Under the pieces are notes generated by a model. It did no database searches, was not told where the DNA came from, and worked only from the letters and a program-made list of their open reading frames with translations. Below are positions 1 to 8,090 of a stretch of 39,011 nucleotides of DNA, one piece after another; within the stretch, counting starts at the first letter, position 1; each line of letters begins with the position of its first letter. Origin of the DNA: Acidobacteriota bacterium (lineage in GTDB: Bacteria > Acidobacteriota > UBA6911); assembly GCA_016934295.1 (NCBI GenBank), contig JAFGTD010000174.1:1-39011 (forward strand), in the 5' to 3' direction. Made by a program: the position numbers and the translations under genes.

Positions 1-212
1 ATCACGGACTTGGCATGTATTCCTATTTGGGACATATGTCGTCCATTGCGGTCAAGGAAGGAGACCGTGTAGAAACCGGCGACATCGTGGGTAAAGTCGG
101 CGCGACGGGACGCGTCACCGGGCCCCACCTGCATTGGACCGTTCGGCTGCGGATCAGCCGCGTCGACCCCATCTCCCTGTTAACCGTTCTCGGGAGCTCT
201 CCGAAGAAATAA
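1..212 (+). CDS. M23 (LytM-type) peptidase, C-terminal fragment
   Basis: Only the last ~70 codons lie in the window and the reading frame is open through base 1, so the gene starts upstream. The visible part has the end of a LytM/M23 zinc endopeptidase fold: an HG..MYSYLGHMS segment, the V..GD.V..GDIVGKVG..G.VTG strand pattern, and the metal-binding HLHW near the C terminus. Family members cleave peptidoglycan cross-bridges or act as division activators in the periplasm. The N-terminal region that would show a signal peptide or coiled coil is missing, so the subtype cannot be told. Confidence 0.85.
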   Translation, partial: HGLGMYSYLGHMSSIAVKEGDRVETGDIVGKVGATGRVTGPHLHWTVRLRISRVDPISLLTVLGSSPKK

Positions 213-270
213 ATAGAAACGGAAGTGTATTCGTATACCTCCTCGTAATGCGGTGTGGAGTAGCGGCCCT

Positions 271-945
271 TCAGGTGATCTGTTCCACCCGCAAGACGCG
301 GAAACCCTCGGCAAATTCATACCCATCGTGTATTTTGGACATTTTTTCCCGGACGAATTTTCCCACCCTGCTGAAATCCGGAAACTGCGACCTGTGGCAG
401 GCAAGCAGTTCGAGTTTGGTGTCGATGACATCCCCGACATCTATGAAACAGTCGGGCTTGTGACTCCCGAAAAAATAGATTTCTTCAACGCGATGCGCCT
501 CACCCGGGTACATCCAAAGGTTTTTCGCGGCGAAACAAGCGTCGAACACAACTTCAGCCGCGATACGATGATCCCGGTGGAAAAGATTGAGATTGTCGTA
601 TTCCCGGTTGGCCGGATCGAAAGAGAATACCTTCTGCGGACGGTGCTGTTTTAAAATACCTGCAATACGGCACCGCATATCCTCTGTGTATTCTAAAAAG
701 CCGTCGGGATAGTCCAGGAAGATTATTTCCTCGATCCCGAGTTTTCGGCCGACTTCCAGTTGTTCTTCTTTACGAATCCGTACACGCTCCTCCGGAGGCG
801 CCTGACCTATTTTAAAACCGTTTTCCCCGTTGGTAAGGATCACGAAGCGGGCGCGCCAACCGTCCTTCAAATGCTTGATAACCGTTCCCATGCATCCGAA
901 CTCGATGTCGTCCGCGTGGGCGCCGAAACACATCAATTCCTTCAT
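271..945 (-). CDS. PIG-L/LmbE family deacetylase
   Basis: A 224-residue protein of normal length for the PIG-L (LmbE) family of zinc-dependent de-N-acetylases. Near the N terminus it has GAHADDIEFG, the AHxDD metal-binding motif. In the middle it has FHRDHR, matching the second metal-binding HxxDH. These enzymes deacetylate GlcNAc-containing glycans, glycolipids or bacillithiol/mycothiol precursors, and the substrate here cannot be read from sequence. The ATG at 945 has a GAGG ribosome site 7 nt upstream. The gene converges on the M23 gene (end 212) and is followed upstream by a ~160 bp gap to the end of mgtE, so it looks monocistronic. Confidence 0.9.
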   Translation of the reverse strand: MKELMCFGAHADDIEFGCMGTVIKHLKDGWRARFVILTNGENGFKIGQAPPEERVRIRKEEQLEVGRKLGIEEIIFLDYPDGFLEYTEDMRCRIAGILKQHRPQKVFSFDPANREYDNLNLFHRDHRIAAEVVFDACFAAKNLWMYPGEAHRVEEIYFFGSHKPDCFIDVGDVIDTKLELLACHRSQFPDFSRVGKFVREKMSKIHDGYEFAEGFRVLRVEQIT

Positions 946-1108
946 GATCGTACCTCTATAAGAAAAACTGCCGGTGCCGATTCCACAATAGGATTGAATC
1001 CGGATCCCGGTCTTTGCCGAGACGTACTATCCACCATGGCCCCCCAATTCTATCAGAATCGGTCCGTATTATTCCGGAGATAAAAAGTATCGGTCCGGCA
1101 GATATCCG

Positions 1109-2479
1109 TCAAGCCGCCTTCAACACCCCCGCCGCTATCGAAAAATAAATGAACAGACCGACCACATCGGCTATGGACGTGATCAGAGGACTGCTGGCGA
1201 CCGCCGGATCGAATTTAAGCTTAAGGAGCATAAATGGAACGATCACGCCGATAATATTCGAGACGAGGACGATGCACAGCATTGCACTGAATACCACAGC
1301 GGCAATATTCCACCCGCCGGAAAAGAAACCCAGCATCCATCCCCCGGCCCCCATGGTAATGCCCAAAAGGAAACCGATGATCAGTTCCCGGCCGACGCTT
1401 GACAGCCATTGATTGACCCGGACGTCCCCTACAGCCAGGGCGCGAACGATCAGGGTTGAAGACTGCGCCCCCGTATTTCCCCCGCAGGCGCCCAGAAGCG
1501 GGATAAACATCGTCAGTGTAATGGCGGTACGGAGCACTTCTTCGTACGCGGCGATGATCCCGGCGGTAAGGAGGTTGATCCCGAGAAACACGCAAAGCCA
1601 GACGATCCGCTTCGAATAGAGAGACCAGATGCCGGCTTCCCGGTAGCTCATTTTCAAAGGCTCCACGGCCGCGGTCTTTTGAAAATCTTCGGTTGTTTCT
1701 TCCTGAACAACGTCGAGCGCATCGTCCACCGTTACAATGCCCAGAAGGACGCCCTCGGAATCAACGACAGGCAGCGCAATGAGATCGTAGTGCTGCATCA
1801 TCCGAACCGCCTCTTCCCGATCCTCCGTTACGGGAATGCTGATGAAGGAATAATCCATAAGAGCGGCAATCGTAACCGCGGATTCTGCCAGAATGAATCT
1901 CCGAAGATCCAGCACGTCCAGCAGTTTCCATGAACTGTCCGTGACGTAAATGACGTTTATCGTTTCGCTGTCCTTTCCCCGGTTCCGGATATGCGTGAGC
2001 GCCTGCCCGACCGTCCATTCCGGACGGACGGCCACGTAATCCGGCGTCATCAGCCGGCCGACGCTGTCCTCCGGATACCCCAGCAGGATGCGGGCTTTTT
2101 TTAAATCCTCGGGGCTGAGAAGATTCAACGACCGCTGAACGGCCTGTCCGGGGAGTTCTTCAAGATAATCCGTAAGGTCGTCGGGCGTTAAATCATGCAG
2201 CAGGCGGCGGGATTCCTCGTCGCTGAGATCCTTCAACAGGGCGTCCTTGTGCAACGGCTCAAGGTATGCAAACACTTCCGAAGATAAGGGCCTCTGCAGT
2301 ATTCTGAAAAGAAGAATGCGTTCGGCCGTATCAAGATCGATCATAAGATCCGCGATATCGGGCGCGCGCCACTCGGTAAGATACCCGCGCAATTCCCCCC
2401 ATCGACGATCCTGGATCAGCTCTTTTATCTTCGACTGAAATCCCTCGAATTTACTTTCATAATTATTTTCTCTATGCAA
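1109..2479 (-). CDS. mgtE: Magnesium transporter MgtE
   Basis: Full-length MgtE. The N-terminal helical superhelix domain (about residues 10-120) is followed by a CBS pair (about 130-250), a connecting helix and five membrane segments in the last ~170 residues. The pore region contains the conserved GGNTGAQSS. MgtE is a homodimeric Mg2+ channel of the inner membrane, gated by Mg2+ binding between the N, CBS and plug-helix parts. I chose a TTG start at 2479 because a strong GGGAGGG lies 6 nt before it. An in-frame ATG at 2494 lies directly on that ribosome site and has none of its own. The gene is divergent from the MgtC/DUF4010 gene, with ~300 bp between. Confidence 0.95.
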   Translation of the reverse strand: MHRENNYESKFEGFQSKIKELIQDRRWGELRGYLTEWRAPDIADLMIDLDTAERILLFRILQRPLSSEVFAYLEPLHKDALLKDLSDEESRRLLHDLTPDDLTDYLEELPGQAVQRSLNLLSPEDLKKARILLGYPEDSVGRLMTPDYVAVRPEWTVGQALTHIRNRGKDSETINVIYVTDSSWKLLDVLDLRRFILAESAVTIAALMDYSFISIPVTEDREEAVRMMQHYDLIALPVVDSEGVLLGIVTVDDALDVVQEETTEDFQKTAAVEPLKMSYREAGIWSLYSKRIVWLCVFLGINLLTAGIIAAYEEVLRTAITLTMFIPLLGACGGNTGAQSSTLIVRALAVGDVRVNQWLSSVGRELIIGFLLGITMGAGGWMLGFFSGGWNIAAVVFSAMLCIVLVSNIIGVIVPFMLLKLKFDPAVASSPLITSIADVVGLFIYFSIAAGVLKAA

Positions 2480-2792
2480 AACACACCCTCCCATGGAGCC
2501 GTTGCGTCCGCATCATCCATATACGCTTGAACCTTCGATAAAAATACCCGTCGGGGCGTTTTATCCAAAGCAGATTTACGACCTTTCTCAATAATTTCTG
2601 AAACACGCGTAAGATCACACAAGCTTATTAGATATTACAGCACTGAAATCACTTTAATGGAGACATCCCGTTTTCTTATGGGAAACATCGCATGGCCGTC
2701 CAGATAGCCACGTCGTGCCTGTAGATTTTTCCCGGCTGAAATTACAGTACTCCGATAGACCGCAATCGCGTACAATGGTTTCCGGAAAAGCC
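2480..2792. other. Divergent intergenic region between mgtE and the MgtC/DUF4010 gene
   Basis: About 310 bases separate the two divergent starts and must hold both promoters. I see no M-box (ykoK) riboswitch consensus upstream of mgtE and no other clear RNA element. A short minus-strand open frame from a TTG at 2622 runs into the mgtE start region, but has no ribosome site that I can defend. Confidence 0.5.
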
Positions 2793-4043
2793 ATGGATCT
2801 CATACTGGTCGAACAGCTTGGAATATCGCTTGGACTTGGACTGATTGTCGGCTTTCAAAGAGAATGGGGCTCCTCCCATGTGGCCGGCATTCGCAGCTTT
2901 GCGCTCATAACGCTCCTGGGAACCGTCTGTGCCAAACTCGGCATCCTGCAAAGCGGTTGGATCCTGCCGTTCGGCCTGATAGCCGTGACAGCCCTGGTGA
3001 TCGCAGGCGGCTTCGCTAAAATTTCCAGCGGCGAAATAGGCCCGGGTATTACGACAAGTGTATCGGCTCTCGTCATGTACACGATTGGAGCCCTCGTAGT
3101 CTACCACATCCCGGTTGCCATCATCCTGGGAGGGACCGTAGCCCTCCTGCTTTACGGAAAGGAGCATTTACATTCTCTGGTCCACAGCGTCAGCAGGGAT
3201 GAGTTCCGCGCGATCTTTCAGCTGATTTTAATCGCCCTGGTGATTCTCCCCATCCTCCCCAATCGGGCCTACGGGCCCTATAATGTGCTGAATCCTTTCC
3301 ATATATGGCTGATGGTTGTCTTAATTGTCGGCATCAGCCTCGGAGGATACGTCATTTCCCGAGTTCTGGGAACCGGGAAAGGAGCCCTGGTTTCGGGCAT
3401 TATAGGCGGCATTATTTCAAGCACGGCCACCACCGCCGGCTTTTCCAGAAAGTCCCGGGAAGAGGGGGTGAGCATCCCTCTCTCGGCCTTTGTTATTTTA
3501 GCGGCTTCTACGGTCGTTTTTTTCAGGGTGGCCCTGGAAATGGGCATCGCGGCGCCTCAAATCCTTCCCACAGTGCTCCCCCAGCTCCTTTCGATGGCAG
3601 CCATTACGGGTTTTATCTGCGGGATCTTTTACATTCTTCATTTAAGAAAGGTGAAAGCGGAAACGCCGGCGGAAACCAAGGATCCCGCAAATATGAAAAT
3701 GGCTGTCGTATTCGGCCTCCTGTATGCCGTTGTGCTGTTCGCCGTCGCCGCCGCCATCGATGAAGCCGGCGGCAGCGGCATGTATATCATAGCCGGATTA
3801 TCCGGTTTGACGGACATGGACGCCATTACGCTTTCCACGGCCCAGCTTTTAAAACAGCAGCGGATAGGCATCGATATGGGCTGGAAAATGATACTGATCG
3901 GCGCATTGGCCAATATGATCTTCAAACTGGCAATTGTCGGAGTACTCGGTCACCGCAGGCTTTTACGTCTGCTCGCCGTCTATTTCGGAATAATCATCCT
4001 GGGCGGCATACTTCTCATTGCATTCTGGCCTGCTGTTTCCTGA
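2793..4043 (+). CDS. MgtC/SapB family membrane protein with DUF4010
   Basis: A ~416-residue polytopic membrane protein. The N-terminal ~140 residues match the MgtC/SapB fold (LGLGLIVGFQREW, then AGIRSFALITLLG, then TTSVSALVMYTIGAL). The rest is the DUF4010 region with GYVISRVLGTGKGALVSGIIGGIISSTATT and GLSGLTDMDAITLS. The function of this two-domain family is unproven. MgtC proper is a virulence and low-Mg2+ factor that modulates the F-type ATPase, so lying next to mgtE is suggestive of divalent-ion physiology. I chose the ATG at 2793 (GGAAAAG upstream, hydrophobic segment begins at once). An ATG at 2775 or a GTG at 2715 are in frame, but neither has a ribosome site. Confidence 0.9.
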   Translation: MDLILVEQLGISLGLGLIVGFQREWGSSHVAGIRSFALITLLGTVCAKLGILQSGWILPFGLIAVTALVIAGGFAKISSGEIGPGITTSVSALVMYTIGALVVYHIPVAIILGGTVALLLYGKEHLHSLVHSVSRDEFRAIFQLILIALVILPILPNRAYGPYNVLNPFHIWLMVVLIVGISLGGYVISRVLGTGKGALVSGIIGGIISSTATTAGFSRKSREEGVSIPLSAFVILAASTVVFFRVALEMGIAAPQILPTVLPQLLSMAAITGFICGIFYILHLRKVKAETPAETKDPANMKMAVVFGLLYAVVLFAVAAAIDEAGGSGMYIIAGLSGLTDMDAITLSTAQLLKQQRIGIDMGWKMILIGALANMIFKLAIVGVLGHRRLLRLLAVYFGIIILGGILLIAFWPAVS

Positions 4044-4499
4044 ACTCAAGCTGCGGCTCACATCCTATCCCCTGCCACCTCCCGCTTAGCACCGGTCTTT
4101 TCAGGAAAGCTGAAGAAGATATATTCACACGAAGCCGCTATGATCCGTCAATGTATGTACAGCATTACCCTCAGAGTGCACAAAGAGTTATTGCGTTTCT
4201 GGATCAATTTGGAGGATTACGGGCAATTCTCATTGTTATATTACTGGGGCTTAAATAGAATCGAATCAGAAAGTGTCAGTTTTCTTTACAGTCTTAAATA
4301 TAAATACGGGACAAATTAGTAGTTATTTAAATTTTGAAAGAAATTTTCAAACAATCTGTAAGAATTTCTTACATAATTTTACTGCTGGCATTAATTGAAG
4401 GTATCTATCCGCACTTGATAATTCTTACTTCTATAAACACAATTTGCGCTACGATGGGAATGCGCCTAATTCCCTTGCAAAGATCTCTAAATATGTAAA
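4044..4499. other. AT-rich gene-free stretch with two inverted repeats
   Basis: No convincing gene is present in about 455 bases. Base composition becomes clearly AT-rich from about 4240. Two small perfect inverted repeats stand side by side: TTTGAAA (4333-4339) with TTTCAAA (4345-4351), and TGTAAGAA (4357-4364) with TTCTTACA (4366-4373) around a single central T. They look like operators or remnants of the edge of an older mobile element, whose integrase stump follows at 4500. Confidence 0.5.
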
Positions 4500-4793
4500 A
4501 TGGATCCGGATAACATTGTCAAACGGGATTTCCAGGAAGCATTACAGAAAGCCGAAAAGAAACGGTCAGAGAAGAAGCTCCCGGAGATAGGCAGGGCCGC
4601 TGTCATGAATCTTCGGCATACATTCCGAAGCCTTAAAATCGATCAGGGCGAAAATATCTACTACGTGATGCGGCAGATGGGGCACAGCTCGATTCAGGTG
4701 GCGATTGACGTTTATGGGCATTTGCTGAAGGATTGGAAGCCGGAGGCGGCGGCGAAGACTGATGAGGTAATTTTCGGGAGTTTCCTACAATGA
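4500..4793 (+). pseudogene. Tyrosine recombinase/phage integrase, C-terminal remnant
   Basis: A 97-codon open frame that matches only the last quarter of a phage-type tyrosine integrase. It has LRHTFRSL (the HxxR box of the catalytic domain), MGHSS (second conserved His) and DVYGHL (the nucleophilic Tyr). The SAM-like N-terminal domain and the first catalytic Arg box are absent. A stop codon lies in frame just upstream (4488-4490), so this is a truncated gene, not a small complete one. It points toward the tRNA and is unrelated in detail to the intact island integrase at 6262. It most likely marks an older, decayed integration event at the same tRNA neighbourhood. Confidence 0.8.
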
Positions 4794-4800
4794 CAATTAT

Positions 4801-5133
4801 TTATCGAGGCGGTTTCTTGACAGCATATAGGCAGTCCCCGCTCCTTAGACGCTTTGGATCTGGCTGTCCACTTGCGCCTAGAGTCTGGTCGGGCCTAAGG
4901 AATTGATGGATTTCGACGATAAGCCAGTTAGTATTATCGTAGTAACGGATAATTTGTGAGTGTGTACAAAAGGGGCCCTGAAAAGGCTTAGGTGCCTTTA
5001 AATGGTTGTGTGAAATCACCTTAGAACGCATTGAGCCATTCTTAATTAATTTAGGGTATGGACCTTCGTTAAATTTTTTGCGTATAATATCAGGAGAAAC
5101 GTAGTAAACTTTTTCATTCGGTAGGTAACTCAT
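4801..5133 (-). CDS. Small hypothetical protein with LRPDxTLGASGxPDPKRL motif
   Basis: A 110-residue protein of unknown function. Its C-terminal third reads WLIVEIHQFLRPDQTLGASG followed by QPDPKRL. I recall this composition from short hypothetical proteins scattered in many bacterial genomes, and it supports a real gene. It ends next to the integrase stump and starts with an ATG embedded in the same CATG as the opposite-strand gene at 5132. The nearest minus-strand GGAGG lies 15 nt before the ATG, which is too far to be ideal, so the true start is uncertain. No function is inferred. Confidence 0.6.
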   Translation of the reverse strand: MSYLPNEKVYYVSPDIIRKKFNEGPYPKLIKNGSMRSKVISHNHLKAPKPFQGPFCTHSQIIRYYDNTNWLIVEIHQFLRPDQTLGASGQPDPKRLRSGDCLYAVKKPPR

Positions 5134-5491
5134 GGAAAAAGAAGCGATCCTCCAAACCTGCAGAGATTATATCTCCGGAAATATTCGCCTGAGCGAGCTT
5201 GAAGACTGGGTATTATCCCACATTGAGGGGATATTGCGCTCCGGGAACCAAGAAGCCATTGCGATGATCGATCGCATTGATGCTCTTATCATTGAGATCA
5301 GTGAAGAAATAGTTTCGGAAAAAGAGCTTTTCAATACTATCTCCGGACTCATTAGCGAGTCAGAAACGGTGAGATTGGATATTGCTATTGATAATATTCC
5401 GGATGTTTATTTTGGCACGATGAGTCTAACAACCAATGATTCCCCTACTGTACTACCTCTTGATCTTGATTTTTCACTGCGCTTTGTGTGA
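5132..5491 (+). CDS. Hypothetical acidic helical protein
   Basis: A 119-residue acidic protein that looks mostly alpha-helical in its first 90 residues (SGNIRLSELEDWVLSHIEGI, then IEISEEIVSEKELF) and ends in a short beta-like tail. A GGTAGG site lies 6 nt before the ATG. I do not recognise a family. Its start codon overlaps the start of the divergent gene at 4801-5133, and its last ~47 bases overlap the 3' end of the convergent gene at 5445-5915. It lies in the accessory strip between the integrase remnant and the tRNA. Confidence 0.6.
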   Translation: MEKEAILQTCRDYISGNIRLSELEDWVLSHIEGILRSGNQEAIAMIDRIDALIIEISEEIVSEKELFNTISGLISESETVRLDIAIDNIPDVYFGTMSLTTNDSPTVLPLDLDFSLRFV

Positions 5492-5915
5492 GGTAAACCA
5501 AAGTTAGCGGTATCTTCGTCAATAATAACTCGTCAACGTAAACACTAAACCAGTACGTTCCTTCCTGCTCCAGCCCAAGATTTAAGTTCAATATCATATC
5601 AGTTCCCTTGCCATCGGGTGGCTCCAAGTTAATACGAAAAATCTGTTCTGGCGCATTACTGCCATCTGGTCGAGTAAATCCTATTTTTATTTCATGTTTT
5701 CCAGGCTTCTTCCCGGTTTTTAATGACAGAAAGAGTGATAAAGGCGCATTGAGCTTTGGCATCTTTTCAGGAGCTTCTTTCCCGTGAACTTGCGAAATAA
5801 TACGATCAACTATTCTCATCGCACTCTTAACGCCATCTTTTTCTTCAAGCACCCGTTCACAGAGGAAGGCGGCTGAAAGATAAGGCCCCTCTTGGAAAAC
5901 ATTTTCAATAGGCAT
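5445..5915 (-). CDS. Hypothetical protein resembling DUF6941-type proteins
   Basis: A 156-residue soluble protein with a beta-rich pattern: APLSLFLSLKTGKKPGKHEI, then FRINLEPPDGKGTDMILNLN, then GTYWFSVYVDELLLTKIPLT. The layout (early AFLCERVL segment, central strands, a W-F-x-V-Y-V-D-x-x-L-L-T-x-I-P-L ending) resembles the poorly described DUF6941 family. I hold that name loosely. The ATG at 5915 is chosen because GAGGA stands 7 nt upstream. A TTG at 5942 is in frame but lacks a site. The 3' end overlaps the convergent 5132-5491 gene by 47 bases. Function unknown. Confidence 0.65.
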   Translation of the reverse strand: MPIENVFQEGPYLSAAFLCERVLEEKDGVKSAMRIVDRIISQVHGKEAPEKMPKLNAPLSLFLSLKTGKKPGKHEIKIGFTRPDGSNAPEQIFRINLEPPDGKGTDMILNLNLGLEQEGTYWFSVYVDELLLTKIPLTLVYLTQSAVKNQDQEVVQ

Positions 5916-6014
5916 CGCAATGTCCTCGCGTGTGTATTTCAAAGGGTATATTTTCGTTATCTAAACATAAGATGTCCAGAAAGAAAATTTGAGTTGTTAG
6001 CAGGATGTTAGCAA

Positions 6015-6037
6015 GGGGCCTTTCAGGCCCCGTTTTT
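6015..6037 (+). terminator. Rho-independent terminator hairpin
   Basis: GGGGCC (6015-6020), a five-base loop TTTCA and GGCCCC (6026-6031) form a 6 bp G+C stem followed by G and five T on the plus strand, a textbook terminator. No plus-strand gene ends nearby, since the flanking genes are minus. It may therefore block antisense reading toward the tRNA. On the minus strand the hairpin lies ~37 bases after the tRNA 3' end, but only a weak TTGCT follows. Confidence 0.75.
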
Positions 6038-6073
6038 GCTTCTTAAATTTAATGTAAATATTTATGAGTGCGT

Positions 6074-6161
<88 letters not shown>

Positions 6162-6175
<14 letters not shown>

Positions 6176-6190
6176 GTGGTTAAGAGTCAA
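6162..6190 (-). promoter_or_regulatory. Sigma70-type promoter of tRNA-fMet (island-supplied copy)
   Basis: On the minus strand TTGACT (6185-6190) and TATAAT (6162-6167) are separated by exactly 17 bases. The TATAAT ends 11 bases before the tRNA 5' end, predicting a very short leader. This is near-consensus, as expected for a stable RNA gene. The copy lies inside the island end and reads out into the tRNA. Confidence 0.9.
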
Positions 6191-6261
6191 GGCAATCCTC
6201 AATAAAATCAATAGTCTGAGGAAATCATTGATTCCATTGGGTATGCCGTTGGACAGTACCA

Positions 6262-7452
6262 TTATTGTACGCTTCCCTTCTCTGAAACCGTTTCTACCAC
6301 AAATCTACCACAGATATCACCGAGCACATTCCCGAGGATTTCTGCACTCTGATCCACCTGTTCCTCGTCCGTGTGAACATAAATATTACCGGTCGTCGAC
6401 AAATCCGAGTGCCCGAGTTGCCCCTGAGCCATTTTTAAGCTCCCGGTCAACTTGTGAATTACAGATCCTGCGTAATGCCTAAAAGCATGACATCCTGATT
6501 GTCGAGGGACATAGGTAATACCGGCCGCTTTAAGAGCCGGATATATTCCCTGCTTCCGCAACGTATCGGGATTCATAGGCGATCCGTCTTCTCTGCAAAA
6601 CACAAAATCTTCCAGGTCGGTAAAATTCGAGCTTTTCCGATGTTCCAAAAGGATATGTGATAGTGGTTCGGAGATACCGAGTTCCCTTTCGCTGGCCTCT
6701 GTTTTTGTTGGAACCGGATTCTTCCGCCAAAGACTATTGGCTATCACAATCCGTTTTCGGAGAAAATCGACATTCTTCCATTTAATAGCCAGCAATTCAC
6801 CTACACGGACACCCGATAATGCAAAGACAATCAGAGGGATCCTGTATTTCGGATTAACTGCTGACAATAAGGCTTTGACCTGTTCGATGTTCCAGACAAT
6901 TTTTTTTGCCCGAACCACCTTGGGACGATGGATCTTCGGATTAATAGGATTGGATGTCATATATCCATTAAACTGGGCTACCTCAAACATCAATCGAAGG
7001 ACTTGATATATATTCAACCGATATTTCGCACCCAGCCCTTCAGACTGGAGGAAATTAATAAAACTGCCCACATCCGCGGAATCGATTTCATCGAGAACTC
7101 GATTTCCGAAATACGGCCGTATCCAATTTTTAACAATGGAATCCCACGAAGCGAGAGTTGACTCCCTTACAGCTTGATTAGCCAAATAATTCGGCCAAGG
7201 AGTATTGAGGAGATCCGACATTGTTTTTAGGCTATGAGTCATACCGCCGTTAGATCCATTTATCTTACGGAGCCGTTCATCAAGCACCTTTTGGGCTGCT
7301 TTTTTATTTTGGCAATCCCGCAAAGTCTCGGTGACTTGCTTCCATCCCCCATCGGGCTTACGTTCTCGATAGCGGATCTGGAAGACCGTCCGGTTTTTTG
7401 TTTTTACCAGTCTTATGCTTCCTTTTTGATAAGATTTCTTTTTGCGAGTCAT
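6262..7452 (-). CDS. int: Tyrosine recombinase/site-specific integrase of the island
   Basis: A ~396-residue phage-type integrase. An N-terminal arm-binding-like region (YQKGSIRLVK..., residues 7-60) leads into a SAM-like core-binding domain (about 75-180) and a catalytic domain with the full set: Arg in SGVRVGELL (R216), HxxR in HAFRHYA (H322, R325), His in LGHSDLSTT (H348) and the nucleophile in NIYVHT (Y358). The ATG at 7452 has AGGAGA 7 nt upstream. A longer in-frame start at 7512 would lie deep in the preceding gene. The gene ends ~110 bases from tRNA-fMet, and its 5' end overlaps the small RHH-like gene by ~95 bases in another frame. It should excise and insert the island at the tRNA. 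Confidence 0.95.
   Translation of the reverse strand: MTRKKKSYQKGSIRLVKTKNRTVFQIRYRERKPDGGWKQVTETLRDCQNKKAAQKVLDERLRKINGSNGGMTHSLKTMSDLLNTPWPNYLANQAVRESTLASWDSIVKNWIRPYFGNRVLDEIDSADVGSFINFLQSEGLGAKYRLNIYQVLRLMFEVAQFNGYMTSNPINPKIHRPKVVRAKKIVWNIEQVKALLSAVNPKYRIPLIVFALSGVRVGELLAIKWKNVDFLRKRIVIANSLWRKNPVPTKTEASERELGISEPLSHILLEHRKSSNFTDLEDFVFCREDGSPMNPDTLRKQGIYPALKAAGITYVPRQSGCHAFRHYAGSVIHKLTGSLKMAQGQLGHSDLSTTGNIYVHTDEEQVDQSAEILGNVLGDICGRFVVETVSEKGSVQ
6291..6312. repeat. Candidate integrase arm-type site, left end
   Basis: Two CTACCACA boxes (6294-6301 and 6305-6312) 3 bases apart, preceded by TTT. The same 22 bases occur exactly at 26301-26322 by the right end, and a degenerate inverted copy is at 7738-7757. 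Paired short repeats flanking both att cores are what arm-binding sites of lambda-type integrases look like. This copy lies inside the 3' end of the integrase gene. Confidence 0.6.
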
Positions 7453-7651
7453 TACTGCTCTCCTTTCCCGACTCGCCTTTCTGCTCAATACCCATGGCGT
7501 AAACCTTTGCACCAGTTCTCAAAAGGTCGCTGATAGTCATCCCGAGACGCTGTGCCGTCCGGGTCAACCATTCCATCTCATCCGCTGATACGCGGATAGG
7601 AAGGAGTTTCGACCTTCTGTGATTTTCTGGTAGGTAGGGTTTACGTGCCAT
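7358..7651 (-). CDS. Small RHH-like DNA-binding protein upstream of integrase
   Basis: A 97-residue basic protein. Residues 14-50 (KLLPIRVSADEMEWLTRTAQ, then RLGMTISDLLRTGA) have the strand-helix-helix pattern of ribbon-helix-helix proteins: an I-R-V strand, then an amphipathic helix, then a T-x-S-D-L-L helix. The remaining tail is lysine/serine-rich and runs over the integrase start. Likely a regulator of int or an accessory excision factor, by position. The overlap of ~95 bases with int suggests coupled expression. Confidence 0.7.
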   Translation of the reverse strand: MARKPYLPENHRRSKLLPIRVSADEMEWLTRTAQRLGMTISDLLRTGAKVYAMGIEQKGESGKESSNDSQKEILSKRKHKTGKNKKPDGLPDPLSRT

Positions 7652-7737
7652 AGCAATGAACTATAGTGTATATACACTTTAAAGTATTGTCAAGTCGAGA
7701 CAGTTAAAGTTTGCATAAGCTGGTTTCTCCTTATTGT

Positions 7738-7757
7738 TGTGGTAAATCGGTGGTAGG
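7738..7757. repeat. Candidate inverted arm-type site upstream of the RHH-integrase genes
   Basis: TGTGGTAA and GGTGGTAG, 3 bases apart, on the plus strand. This is the reverse orientation and a two-mismatch version of the paired boxes at 6291-6312. It lies in the short gap between the small RHH-like gene and the HTH gene, where an integrase or excisionase could also act as a repressor. Confidence 0.4.
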
Positions 7758-7786
7758 CCGTTTTCTGGCCCAGTGTTTTCAATAAC

Positions 7787-8008
7787 TTACAGAGCACGTT
7801 GAGTATCGGACCCAACGATGCCGCCCTTTTCATGCGCCTCCAGCCAGCGCCGGAATTCCGGAGATTCCGGATTGAACCGGACGTATTTCCCGAATTTCGC
7901 ATGAGGAATCGTTTCCGGCCCGTTCGTCCGCGTCCGGTCGTAAATCCACGACTCCGCAACGCCGAGTTCACTGGCAAGGTCTTTCACGGTGCAAAATTTC
8001 ATATTCAT
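7787..8008 (-). CDS. AlpA/Xis-like helix-turn-helix protein
   Basis: A 73-residue protein with a MerR-type/AlpA winged helix: FCTVKDLASELGVAESWIYD, then IPHAKFGKYVRFNPESPEFR, ending in RRWLEAHEKGG. This is the usual layout of excisionase-family DNA-binding proteins (HTH_17 type), which bend att DNA with integrase or activate int. An AAGGAGG site precedes two close ATGs (8008 and 8002). It lies between the ParB-like gene and the RHH/int pair, all same strand, consistent with an integration/excision control cassette. Confidence 0.85.
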   Translation of the reverse strand: MNMKFCTVKDLASELGVAESWIYDRTRTNGPETIPHAKFGKYVRFNPESPEFRRWLEAHEKGGIVGSDTQRAL

Positions 8009-8090
8009 TCAACCTCCTTCATGTTTAAGTTGTTTGCATTCACTCCTGACGGAAACTGTTTCCGTAGGAATTCTCTGTCGCGGTATTCAT

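Noticed and set aside
2425-2622. 65-codon minus-strand ORF upstream of and overlapping mgtE
   Set aside because: It starts with TTG, has no ribosome site, overlaps the mgtE start, and shows no recognisable domain.
2480-2700. M-box (ykoK) magnesium riboswitch before mgtE
   Set aside because: The conserved M-box core sequences are not present in the region upstream of the mgtE start.
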